Positions 53,576-64,000 of a DNA stretch of 64,000 nt are shown here, piece after piece. Below the pieces are notes generated by a model that had not been told where the DNA came from, searched no databases, and worked only from the letters and a program-made list of their open reading frames with translations. Within the stretch, counting starts at the first letter, position 1. Each line of letters starts with the position of its first letter. The DNA comes from Trichoplusia ni (taxonomy: Eukaryota; Arthropoda; Insecta; Lepidoptera; Noctuidae). A program made the translations under genes and the position numbers. The stretch covers positions 16,926,001-16,990,000 of the forward strand of contig NC_039483.1 in the NCBI RefSeq assembly GCF_003590095.1, in the 5' to 3' direction.

Positions 53576-55623
53576 ATAAAGAAGAGCTTAAGAAACATTG
53601 AAAAAGTGACTAAGCAGCTATTTTTGCAGTGATTGATGTGACAACCCTATTCTATCACCTATAGTTATTACATCGGATGGTAGCTCAGCTTCTGCTAAAG
53701 TTCAAGGTTGTCACGTTCAAATCTAATCTACTAAACTAAATAACAATAGTGTGAAATAGGATCATGTTTGTAATCCCCTATGGATTGGTCATGTATGGAT
53801 AAGGATGTCTCGAAATAACAAACAACATCATATTTTTTTAAATTACGCATGCTTGATCATCTTCAAGGGTACATCGCACTTGACTCAAATATCGGCTCGC
53901 CTCAAAATATTGGTACGGGGTATTGGGAGTTAGGTTGCACTTTACTAAGTACGTTTAACAGTTCAAGAGTCCATATGATGTGTTGTGTGTGTGGCTAACG
54001 TCACACGCGACTAACTTCAAAACCTTTATGTCGCTACAAGGAGAAACCACGGAAGTCCGCAGGTGTAGCAAAAAAAGAAAGTATAGAGGAATCGTGCTGG
54101 TTCGTCTGCAAACCCAAGGAGAGCAGATTATACCGGCCTTTAATACCTCTCAGCTGGAAAATATAGTCTTTCGGTGACCGTATTTTGACTGGAATATTCT
54201 GGACCAGAATACTCAGTTGTCAATTTCATTTCTGATGGTTTTTTGTGTACCTCTTCGGTTAGTTAGTTAATAACGTTTAGTCTCCAAAGATTCAAACAAT
54301 AATCGGATAAATGCGGGTTGGACTCGCGACATGGTTTCGTACAAATAAGCTCAGAAAGAACTCTCCCTCGTCTATTCCGTCTGTTGATGATTATCTTGTC
54401 CTGGAGCTAAAAGCACCTCTCAACCTTTGCTGTTTTACACTAATAGTCCATCCTTATTTTAATTAAAAACTAATGAACTCATCCAATTTATTATTATACA
54501 TACGCTCTAATCCATTAACCCAAACTTTAAAAAACTGAGGCAGCCCAAAGAGAACAAAAGTTCGCGTAGTAAATTAAGTAAGTCATCAATCAATATTAAC
54601 AATTCCTATAGATTTTTCTCATAACCTATTCTACGTATAATCGTGACCGGCATACTGGATTCGTACGCCAATTATATGGGCGCCGGCGATCGCCAAAGTT
54701 CAGGGTCGATGCGTACGCGCAGCGAATGTGCGGCGGAAGCCGTGCGCATAAATTAGAAAGATTAATATGGTTTGGTGACAGTTTTTTTGATGACGTACCT
54801 GTTGACTATGTTTAACTCTAGTTTTTTCTTTTCTTCGGCTGGGAAAGAGAGAGGGTCGTCTGAAAACAGTATGTAAGCAACAAAATATCCTTAGAAGTAA
54901 CAATGCTTAGAGGGTTGCTACCCCAAAGAATATCAACAGAACCCTATTAATGAGTCACAGTTGTCTTTCCATCTCACGTCTATCATTTATCTGACTCTCC
55001 GTCTCCCATCCGTTCGTCACCGGGCGGTCCTGTGTACCTCAGGAACCGTCCTAACTAGACAGTTTAATTTCTATTGCCGCTGTAGTAATAAATACTAGAA
55101 ATAACAAACAAGTTAAAGCACTGTCAGAAATTCGTGAGGTGACAAATAATTAAGTTAATTTTAAATTCATTTATATAGTGACAAGTATTCAATTCCGAAA
55201 ATCACAAAATTATCATAAGTAGATGATACTTACCTACTTAATATTATAATAATTGATTATTCAAATAATTTTCCTAGAACCTTACGTTATTATTAGTCTA
55301 TTAAAGCGTCAGGAAACCGAAATTAGATCATGACGCGACATAATTTAGTCAGTTTAAAATGACTCATTAACCTGATAGGTAAGCAGATAAGTATTCATAT
55401 ATTTTGGAAGTTGTGATACTACGTACCGGGGTATTTACTTAAAACCTCAACATTAACATTTCCTATGGGATTTCACAAGAACAGCTACTTCCTTAAGGCT
55501 GTCAGATCATCACCATCTCTTAAAGCAAGCTGTGAGAGAGAGAGACGCCGCTCTACGCTGTGTATTGTGCTATCTCGCTTACACAACTGTGATTTCACTT
55601 AATGACGTGATGTTAGGCCCCGA

Positions 55624-55835
55624 GGCCCCAATTCTGCTATCTACAATACTGATGAAAGAATTGAAATCAGATTAAATTGGCACTATTCGTATTATTTTAA
55701 ACATTTTTCCAACACAATAATTGGAAATTCAGTACGGGTCGGAAAACTCACACTCAATTCAATTGGAATAATACGAATAGTGGAAATTCAATTCAATTTC
55801 CATTTATTGGTATTGTAGATAGCCGAATTGGGGCC
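55624..55835. mobile_element. Palindromic MITE with nested inverted repeats
   Basis: Terminal inverted repeats of 26 bp (55624-55649 and 55810-55835, ggccccaattc...caatac) differ at one base. A second, perfect 16-bp inverted pair, cactattcgtattatt, lies inside at 55681-55696 and 55767-55782. The element is 212 bp and non-coding. I saw no clear target-site duplication. Confidence 0.7.
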
Positions 55836-57199
55836 CAGCTCAATTTCGCGGAAAACCTGTGGTTTTTTGAACCGTCATAGTGATGTATCGTGACATTTGT
55901 TTGAGGTCAAATTATGTGAATAGGTTGGATACGTGAAAATAGGTATCGTATTAAAATTATACGGCATAAAACGCACCTGTGATTTTTATAACTGTCGAAT
56001 TTAAATAAAAACAATATTGTAGTAGATTTGAAGGCAATAAAATAAAGGTTGTTGTCAAGTTACCGGAATTTTAATGGCTTTCTTTGCAAATTTTGAATAA
56101 CCTTACCTATTTCATCCATGTAAATTTCAACAACGTAGGTGCTTGAAATTACCAAGTCACAGATACAAAAACACAATGAAACAACTTTACGACCTACATA
56201 CTTTTTTTTAAATATTTAGATTATTTTGTAAACCCACGATTCCTTCATCCTTATGATTAGTCTGGTGAACAGCTAGTTGTAGCGTTTAGAAGCAAACTGC
56301 CAGATTTTCATAAAATGGCAATAAAGTATGCTCTGCTTCTCTGCTCAGATAGACAGAACGCTAAGATATAATAATGTATCCTATAGCCTTCGTCAATAAT
56401 TGAGGTATCTACCACAGAAATATTTTTTTTTATCGGGGCTAGTATTCCTCGAGATTAGCACGTTCCAACAATCAATTAAACTCTTCAGCTTTTTAATATT
56501 AATAAAAATATAATTCAGTTATATATATTCGCATTCATAGGGATAATAATTCACTAACGAACCCGGAACTCTGATATATTCTAAACGCTAGATGCCAGTA
56601 TAAATCATGTAATTGTCTTGCATATATTATAAGTGACACTTGTATTATTGGACGTTAACTATGCACGGTCATTTAAACCTTCCATTTACCTGTAAAATTA
56701 ATTCACAATATTTTGAGCCGTCGACGCGTAGATTGTTCTTTTTCTTTGTGCAAATTGCTGTGGAACGAGAATACAGAATTTAATTGACAGGTTTAAAACA
56801 GGCGTGACTGGGCTTTTTTAACGTTGTATTGTTGTTCCGGGATCATCTTTCCATAGCTTGTTGACTTTCTTATAATGAAGTGTAGGAATACTTTTCCTAT
56901 ATAGTTATATTTTTATCATCCCCCTGCCGAGTAGGAACTTATCCTCCTTGCTATATAAATAAGTAGGTACTCGTAACGTGTAGCATTACCATATTAATTA
57001 TCGAACGAAACGAGCAAAAGCCTTTGCAGAGCGAAGCGACAATGTATTAGAAAATAAAGTGAATTGGCACATTGTTTCTCATCACATTGCTCACTGAGGC
57101 ATACCGCAACTGCTGGGAAGCGAAATGCCGCATCTTTTTTATTCGTGGTAGACCCCCTATTTTTTAAAATAAATTAAGTGATCTCTGTGATCTCTCGTG

Positions 57200-57270
57200 T
57201 ATTCTCCTTATGCGGAGGAAGCGGGTAGACTCAGACTTACTGACTAAACCTGAACCGCTGTGCAACGTTT
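57200..57270 (-). repeat. Dispersed repeat, family A member 3 (inverted)
   Basis: Its reverse complement, with agcggttcaggtttagtcag then tctgagtctaccc, matches 41690-41775. It lies about 130 bp before the MIC19 start codon. Confidence 0.45.
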
Positions 57271-57401
57271 CCCGCGATATTTCGGTGCGGTCGTATAAAT
57301 TCTTTATATCTGCCTTGCATCATTTGCCACCGTCCTAGCTTTTACATACCTCCTTGCTACAGTATTTTATTGTTTTTTACCAGGGTACCCTATTCATCAA
57401 A

Positions 57402-58999
57402 ATGGGTGCCGCACAATCAGTACGAGCGACGCACTTCCAGCGACCGAAGGCAACCTCCACGGAGCCAGAGGATGACGTCGAGGATCATCACATTAACATA
57501 TCAAATAAAATGGTATTCCATTGAATCTTAATGCGAAAACAATAAAGTTCAATTTGGGTTAACTCTTTCAAACGGATGGAATAGCAACTGAGCATTAAGT
57601 GCGGATGATCTAATCACAATTATGTCTACCTAATTATTCATTATCAAAGTCCGTCTCCTTAATATCATTTCTTTGTACCGAAGTGTCACGACATTTTGTT
57701 CTCTCTCTCTCTCTGTCCCTCCCATAAATTATCTTGTTCTCTTTTTACGCAGGTGGAGAGATTAGTAGAAGATGCAACTCTGGCAGGTGGCGCGGCCGCA
57801 GCGATCACTCAGCCAACACCTCGCGGAGACTTCAGGGACAAGATTTATATAGAGAAACTCAAATGCATGGATGAAAGTCATTCAGAGAGATGCGGGTAAC
57901 CTACTGTACCTATACACTGATCAAGGGAAATGTGGGATTGTGGGAGTTTGTCGGGTGTCCCCGTGATCTCACGTGTTTGCACCAGAGTGCTTAGGGAAGG
58001 GTAAAGCAATCCAATGGTTTTAGCACTTTTAGCTTATAAGAGTCCTACCTGACCCTTTTAAAGAAAGTTTATGAGGATGGATTTTTACCCTGGGAACGTC
58101 CACTGTAATTTTCTCCTGGTAAAAAAGGGTTCTAGCAATTATGTTTTATCTCTTTGATATTTAATGACAATAAATGAGCTGATATCAGTCATTCTCACTT
58201 ATACATATATGTACGTTATAAAGGCTAGCTTTCAACCAATTCCAAAGAGTAAAAAATTATACATAATATCTTATATCGAGGATCTTTTACAGGATAACAG
58301 TAGACGATCTGAACGCGATAGCGAACCGCATCGAGATGCGGACCTCCAACATGGTGAGCGTCGAGCCGATATGTGCCGACTGCAAGCAGGACGTCATCGA
58401 CTGCTATAACAATACTCAGCTACCGTCAGACATTATCAAGTGCTGGGATACTGTTGGTAAGCTGATATGATCTATGACTTGTTAGTTAAATACTATAATT
58501 CCCTGCACGATACAGAACTAGTAAATCACAATGTGTACAACCCGTAGGAAAAAAAACGATTTGCTTTCATTGATAGAACTGTACCTACTTAAGGTTCTTT
58601 TTTATGTCATAAGGCCTTGATCCTGAAGATCCTTGCTGCTGAGATCTGTTCTCAGTTCAATCTATTAAGATTTTGAAATTGAACAATGGATCGGACAAGT
58701 CAATAGTAACTATGTAGGTACCATTAAAATAGTAAAAGCGAGCTTTTTCACGGTAACACTTAGGTACTACAGTTGCTTTTGCTAAGTAGTAAGCGCTGAT
58801 AATTATAATTACCCACACGGCACCTAATTAACAATATAAATTTGTCGATTATATTCCAGGAGCCTTTAGAAAATGTGTACAAGACGCGGCCACAGTGCGA
58901 CTGCGTGCGCGGACGCAACGCGAGGCACGCGAGCGAGCCCGCAGGACGAGACATGTCGCACACGCGCGGGAACACGCGCTACGGGACATCTCACACTGA
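57402..58999 (+). CDS. Chchd3: MICOS subunit MIC19/CHCHD3-like protein
   Basis: Four exons (57402-57512, 57753-57895, 58293-58456 and 58860-58999) join in frame to 185 residues. The N-terminus MGAAQS fits an N-myristoylation site, as in vertebrate CHCHD3. The C-terminal half has a CHCH fold signature of two C-x9-C pairs: C112/C122 (CADCKQDVIDC) and C135/C145 (CWDTVGAFRKC), separated by NNTQLPSDIIK. In the family this disulphide-linked helical hairpin drives import into the mitochondrial intermembrane space, where MIC19 links the MICOS crista-junction complex to the outer membrane. After C145 there is a 40-residue Arg-rich tail (RARTQREARERARRTR) to the TGA, longer than I expect for the family. 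At 185 residues the protein is shorter than vertebrate CHCHD3 (about 227), mainly in the middle coiled region. AATAAA at 59099-59104 follows. MIC25/CHCHD6 is the same family in vertebrates. Confidence 0.85.
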
Positions 59000-60218
59000 T
59001 GGCGTCACACAAGTACCTTTACTAAGGCTTACCTGGAATATGCTCTGAAAGAATTGTACCTGTTTCTTTTGAACTTGTCTCGAAATCCGTATTACAATAA
59101 TAAATCATATATCCTCTTTATTAAAGTCGATTTTTGACCGTCGTGTTGATGTTTTGTTAATCGAGACCTTAGTGCTTTATATAGCCGATAATTCCCACCC
59201 GACCACGACAGAACAAATAGGCAGACAAGATATTATGGCATGATTTTATCTTGCGCATTGAACTTTGAACCTTATAAGCAAAAAAATGCGTACTATTTTG
59301 TGCCAATTATAAAAATAGGTTTATTAGTTTGAAAAGAGACCCGTTAAATTAGCAATAATCAAATTCTATGCGTCATACAACCGGTATTGCCAAATAGCTA
59401 ATTGAAGTGTTTACGACTCAATCAAATTTGATAATTGTTATTTGCTTTACTTATTTAACATTAATGCACTTTTACTGCAACATTCTAATCTATATCTATA
59501 CTTTATACTAATATATAAAGCTACAAAGCTGAAGAGTTTGTTTGTGTTTGTGTGCTGTAGACCATTTAATCGAGGAAGTTTTTAGGCTATATAACATCAC
59601 GCTGCAACTAATAGGAGCGTAGATACAATGGAAAATGTGGCAAAAACGGGGAAAAATATTAATCTGCGAGGGCTTTCGTTCAAAAATTCCTAACTTATCA
59701 TCAGAAGCATCTTCTAACCATGCGGACGAAGTCGCGGGCAACAGCTAGTTTCTAATAAAATCATTACCGTTCTGTCTCACTCCTAATGCAACAATAGATA
59801 TCTTTAACTTTATTTCTGTCCACGTAAGATTGAAATTGACTCGGCAAATTGCTTTTCTGATCATTGCTGATTTGATTTTGTAATTTTTTTCTGGTATATC
59901 GCAAATATTTAAAAAAATAGACAAAACAGAATAGAACAGACATCAAATAGCTACATTTTCCCTGAGCCTGAAGTAATTAAATACTTACAGTCGTAAATAA
60001 ATATTATTATACTATTTTTAATATTATTTATTAATATACTTATTTAAAAGGTTACATTTACAAGTTTGAATTTGTTTTGAAATTGGATTTAATGTTTACA
60101 ATAATGGGAATACATTTTCGAGACAACTCACTTGCAGGACTCTTAATTTTTTTTTAATTACTATAAATTGTCCAACATTTTCACTTAACTTAATAAAAAC
60201 TTTATGACCCTAAAGCTT
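59000..60218. other. Spacer between convergent MIC19 and Spindly genes
   Basis: It holds the 3' UTRs of both genes (AATAAA at 59099-59104 on +, and tttatt at 60027-60032, which is AATAAA on -) and one Helitron-like element at 59495-59748. I see no further gene. Confidence 0.6.
59495..59748 (+). mobile_element. Non-autonomous Helitron-like element
   Basis: It begins TCTATACTTTATACTAATAT and ends gtcgcgggcaacagCTAG followed by T. The interior matches the 10880 family (ataaagctgaagagtttg, ggctatataacatc, atggaaaatgtgg). Confidence 0.75.
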
Positions 60219-62743
60219 CTAATTAAAGGAGACTTTCTTCTTGACATCATCAACGGCAGCCTTAGGGCGGACTTGTACGGTGAGCTTGTTGCCGCCGCTG
60301 ACAGGCACATCATCGCTAGTGAGCGCGTCGCGCGGGCTGTGCGGGCTGCGGCTGGCGGGGCCCGCGCGCGCGTGCTGCTGCGCGGCCAGCTTGCGGCGCA
60401 GCTCGCGCACCTGCGCGGCGCTGGCCAGCTGCGCCGCGCCGCGGGACAACACCTCCGCTCTCAGCTGCTCGCACTCCGATCTGAGATACCATACCAAAAT
60501 AAAAGCTCATATAAAATGTCTTTTGAGATTTGGTGATTTAACGATACAATAGTTTTGTGCGAAAGCCAGTCCTTTGTACACTATAAACCTTCACCATGTC
60601 AACTATTATAAAATTGACAACTACAATATGCTAAATAGATATTGTATTTTCATATTTTGTAGAAACATACATCTGATATTTACCAATAAGAAGCTTCTTA
60701 AGTACCATAATAAAAAAGTATTAAAAAATTAAACACCACATTGCCATTTAAAAATAGAAACAAGCATAGACATAGAAACTAGCGTAACTCAAGTCAAAAA
60801 AACAATTTACTCACTTCAAATGGTCCAACACGCCAGGCAACCAACCATTAGCGGTAGGCTCACACAGTTTGCCGAACCACCGCGACAACTCTCGCCTCTG
60901 CTTCTCACAAGCGCCCTCCAGCTGCGTAATGCGCTCTTCATAGCCCTCTGTAAATATTTATTACAGGAATATTAGTTACTAGCTGTTGCCCGATACTTCG
61001 TGTGGTTAGAAGATATAAGTTATGATTTATGTGTGCCCTGTTTTTTCCACATTTTCCATTGTACCTTCGCTCCTATTAGTCGCAGCGTAATGGTTTATAG
61101 CCTAAAAGAATTTTTCAATTTGAACCAGTGGTTCCTGAGTTTGTTTCAAACAAAAGCTGAAGAGTTTGTGTCAAACAAACTCTTCAGCTTTATATATTAG
61201 TATAGATTAGTATAGATATGAACAAATAAAGATGAAAGTAAATGCTAACAACTGCTTGTAGCAACTTTCAATATTCATAAACAGAAAATTAAAAAGCATT
61301 GAGCATATTATGTTATCATAAATCATGAAACCATGAGTGGTTTTCCATAGTGAAAAATATACACACTTTTACAGCGTAAAGTAGTACTGTATGTAACAAT
61401 TATATATCATCAATGACTGTTGCTCTTAAATATTAGACAAAATAGTTAATTAGCCAAATAGTGATTTTATAATTACTGCATTAAGGTATAAATAAGGTTG
61501 TGCGTCACATTAAAAGCTAATATAGCATCTTACCAATAAGTTCCCTATCATAATGTGCAGCAGCGCCTGCCTGCTGCTCCCACACAGTCTGCTTCTCATG
61601 AAGTAAGGCATCAACTTCCGCTTGCTTGTTAGCCACCTCCCTCCGTAACTAAAGAGAGAATTAATGAGGTTGAAGTGAAACATTTTAATGAAGTTTTCAC
61701 AAGTAAAAGCTTAAAACTATGGGAAGTTGTTTGGTTGACATTATTTGGAATTGATAAGTTTAGAGATATAATATTTACCCTAGAATTTGTCTGTTTCATT
61801 TGAATGAGATTCTTTGCCATTTCTTGTCTCTTGTCTTCTACTTCTGCAAATATTGAATTTCCCTTGGCAGCTGAAAAACAACAATAGTATTACATCATTA
61901 ACCACAAGCAATCAGCTCCGATAGTAAATGATCAATTTTGTCTTTTATAGCCTATGCAGTCTCACTGCTGGGCAGTGTGTTTTAAGTTTGTGAGAGAAAT
62001 GGTTATAATATTCAATTAATTGACTGTTGATAGCTAATTATATAAATACCATGTGGCTGTAGGTCTTGTGAGTCAGTGCACTGATGCAGCAGTGCCCTAG
62101 CTTCAGCCAGCTCAGCGTGTGCCGTCGCCTCCCTCTCATTCGCCGCCCGCAGTTCGTCCCTCCTCAACTCAGCGGCTTCACGCATCTCGCCAATCTCCCT
62201 CACCAACTCCTCAGCCTTCAAGCGCCATGACGCGATCTCCATCTTCGCTTCTTCAAGCGCCGCCTTGACTGCCGCAGCATCAGATAAAGCAACTCTTGCT
62301 GCATTTCGCGCCTCCTCAAGCTCCGCTGAGTTATCACGCTCTGGACTCTCCCGTACTTTTAAAGACTGTTCCTCTTTCAAATTCCGAATTTGAGTCTCGT
62401 ATTTCTTAATCTCTACAACGTGTCGTTCTGTAAGTTCAGTGCGTTCTTCTCGCAGTTGTGAGATTTCTTCTTGAAGCGATGTTATCCGTAAATTTAATTC
62501 GTTTTTCCGACGTGCCTCGTCAGCCTGATAACTTTCAAGTTCGGCATTTAAATGCCTCTGTACGTCTAAAGCTGTCTGATAACTTCGTCTTGCGTCGTGT
62601 AATTCTTGTTTTGTCGCTTCGTAACTGCTAGAAACATTGTCGAACTGTTTCTTTAGCAAATAGTATCGTTCACTTAATTCGCCGTTGGTTAGTTCCTCGG
62701 CTTCAGTACAATTTGTCTTGTTGCTGATTGTAGAGTAATTCAT
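60219..62743 (-). CDS. Spindly: Spindly, dynein-dynactin adaptor at kinetochores
   Basis: Five exons in transcript order (62050-62743, 61779-61870, 61534-61648, 60815-60947 and 60219-60480) join in frame to 431 residues. Residues about 15-230 are almost uninterrupted coiled coil (heptads such as LREERTELTERHVVEIKK). Exon 2 carries KGNSIFAEVEDKR (residues 234-246), the Spindly motif, which in the family contacts the dynactin pointed end; vertebrate Spindly has GNSLFAEVEDRR at this place. More coiled coil follows (exons 3-4), then a basic, Ser/Pro-rich tail. In the family the protein brings dynein-dynactin to kinetochores through the RZZ complex. The C-terminus is KKKVSFN, with no CaaX box, unlike vertebrate Spindly. 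I could not identify a clear CC1-box (AAxxG) near the N-terminus. A minus-strand poly(A) signal lies near 60032. Intron 3 (60948-61533) contains a Helitron-like element. Confidence 0.85.
60979..61216 (-). mobile_element. Helitron-like element with rearranged 5' end
   Basis: It is read on the minus strand. The 3' end (ggcaacagCTAG) is at 60979 and the 5' TCTATACTAA at 61216. Near the 5' end the segment aaagctgaagagtttg (61154-61169) is repeated as a perfect inverted copy (61177-61192), giving a hairpin with a 7-nt loop not present in the other family members here. It lies in intron 3 of Spindly. Confidence 0.7.
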
Positions 62744-63213
62744 TTTAAAGGCACATTAATATATTTTTATTAACTTGCAGAATTAATAGAGGTTTCTTAG
62801 TAATCTAAATACACAAAAGTCCACTTTCTTTACAAACAAAACGAACTTTTGAATTCAAATGAATTAACATATGACATGTCGTCCTAAAAGTATAGTTCGT
62901 TTTCATGTTTTTTGTTTGTAATTATAAAATTCATTTAAGACATCATTTAAAAATGATAACAACATTTAAATAGAATAAATTAATCATAAAAAGTATTATT
63001 TTATCTTTATTTGATATAATGTAAAAATAATGCACAACCCAGACAGTGTCTTTAAATTTCCAAACGAACGCATGTTTTGTCATCAATTCTTTTGACATTC
63101 AAACAGCAGAAATTTGACAGTTCTACATTTATTTGGGGCGGATAGTGTTGAATAACAAAGTTTTACCAGAAAAATAAGGAAAAACAACGTATTGTGAAAA
63201 TAGAAAAAATATA
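62744..63213. promoter_or_regulatory. Shared upstream region of Spindly and Sec8
   Basis: The start codons of Spindly (-) and Sec8 (+) are 470 bp apart and point away from each other, so this interval must hold both promoters and 5' UTRs. I see no obvious TATA box with good spacing for either, which is common for housekeeping genes. Confidence 0.6.
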
Positions 63214-63860
63214 ATGTCATCTCCTCCTCCTACTAAACCCCCTCGGGGGGTAAAACAAGGAAAAGAGACCGTAAGTTAAAACAGTTTCAGTATTAATCAT
63301 GTTTCAGAACTACAAAGTAAGGATTTTTTGCCTTTTTACAATAATTGATCATACCTTGACGTGTTTAATAAATTTATTGCTATTGTAGATAGTATTTTGT
63401 TCGTAATATATATAGTTTTGTAATGAATTCGTTTATATTTTTAAGTAAAAAACACTATCTGTGCTACTTCTTGTCGATTCGGCTATCGTGTTCAGAGATA
63501 ATTTCTGCGGCGCGTCACATTCATCCCACCACCGCTAATTAATTTAAATTTATAAGCAAAAAAATTTTATATGTGGCTTTTCGTCATGACGTGTATCTCT
63601 CTAATGTTTTTCCTAGCTGGTCTATTTAATCCAAACCAGAACCCTGACTACTCTGCTTTTGTTTCCTGTTGTATACTTAAATTCCAATCTTTTTTCAGAG
63701 TGGTTTGCTCATGTCAGTAATCCGTACCCTCTCCGCAAGTGAGACTAATGAACAGCGGGAGAAAGAGAGAGCAAAACTAGAGAAAGAGTACAAGAAAAGT
63801 GATGCAAGACTTGATGAGTTGGTGGCTGCACATGCTCAGGAGATTATGGAAGTTATGCAG
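63214..63860 (+). CDS. Sec8: Exocyst subunit Sec8/EXOC4, first two exons
   Basis: Exon 1 (63214-63270) encodes 19 residues, MSSPPPTKPPRGVKQGKET. Exon 2 (63699-63860) adds 54, starting SGLLMSVIRTLSASETNEQR and continuing as a charged helix (EKERAKLEKEYKKSDARLDEL). The SGLL-SVIRTLS segment followed by a KxxLEExYxxxDxxLDEL pattern is the conserved N-terminus of Sec8/EXOC4. In the exocyst this subunit helps tether secretory vesicles to the plasma membrane. The gene continues past the window: exon 2 ends at CAG before gtgatt, and 73 of an expected ~950-1000 residues are present. Confidence 0.88.
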
Positions 63861-64000
63861 GTGATTATTGTATTGTATGCAATAAACATTTTGATTTTGA
63901 TTTTGCTTTTATTCAATTTGTTTAGGTACTCTTAGGTGTTTCTGATGAAATTAATTAAGTAATTTAAAGTAATAGTCTAACATAATATATAACTAAGTGT

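Larger units (their letters stand above)
49105..57401. other. 8.3-kb intergenic stretch, repeats only
   Basis: I see no gene. It contains a Helitron-like element (52207-52425), two SINEs (53047-53318 and 53385-53575), a palindromic MITE (55624-55835) and a dispersed repeat (57200-57270). Open frames are short and AT-driven. Confidence 0.6.

Noticed and set aside
57702..57717. Short TC microsatellite as a regulatory element
   Set aside because: A plain simple repeat inside intron 1 of the MIC19-like gene; nothing supports a function.
60204..60552. Plus-strand Ala/Arg-rich frames
   Set aside because: They are shadows of the GC-rich last exon of Spindly on the other strand.

Overview
The window is eukaryotic and very probably from a moth or butterfly. 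It is AT-rich, its genes are split by GT-AG introns, it carries an insect Rebers-Riddiford (RR) cuticle protein gene, and its repeats are of kinds I know from Lepidoptera: short Helitron-like elements ending in CAGCTAG and tRNA-derived SINEs. No virus, CRISPR array or bacterial-type operon is visible. Exon models were built by hand from splice sites and reading-frame continuity.

Layout. (1) 2.7-6.5 kb, + strand: an eight-exon gene for a secreted Pro/Gln/Gly-rich protein of at least 280 residues. (2) 7971-21908: a block with a one-exon small secreted protein (+), a two-exon small secreted protein (+), and exons 2-7 of an RR cuticle protein (-). (3) 21909-22908: exactly 1000 Ns. (4) 22909-36953: the same block again. 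The cuticle gene of this second copy continues through a 12.3-kb intron to a signal-peptide exon at 48971-49000. (5) 49.1-57.4 kb: no gene seen, only repeats. (6) 57.4-64 kb: housekeeping genes, namely a MIC19/CHCHD3-type MICOS subunit (+), the kinetochore dynein adaptor Spindly (-), and divergently from it the first two coding exons of exocyst subunit Sec8/EXOC4 (+), which runs off the window.

The main caution is that the ~14-kb duplication flanking the gap looks like an assembly artefact. The left copy ends at the last base before the gap, and the right copy begins at the first base after it. This is what two unmerged overlapping contig ends would give. For the first ~9.7 kb I see only one-base homopolymer indels between copies; after 17714 real substitutions and larger indels appear, as if the overlap passes from one shared haplotype to two. 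The left cuticle copy lacks its first exon and has a one-base frameshift. The true locus probably has one copy of each gene.

Biologically, the left half is a cluster of secreted structural-type products (three proteins I cannot assign to a family, plus one chitin-binding cuticle protein), while the right end is conserved cell-biology genes. The three unassigned secreted genes are the best candidates here for something undescribed.
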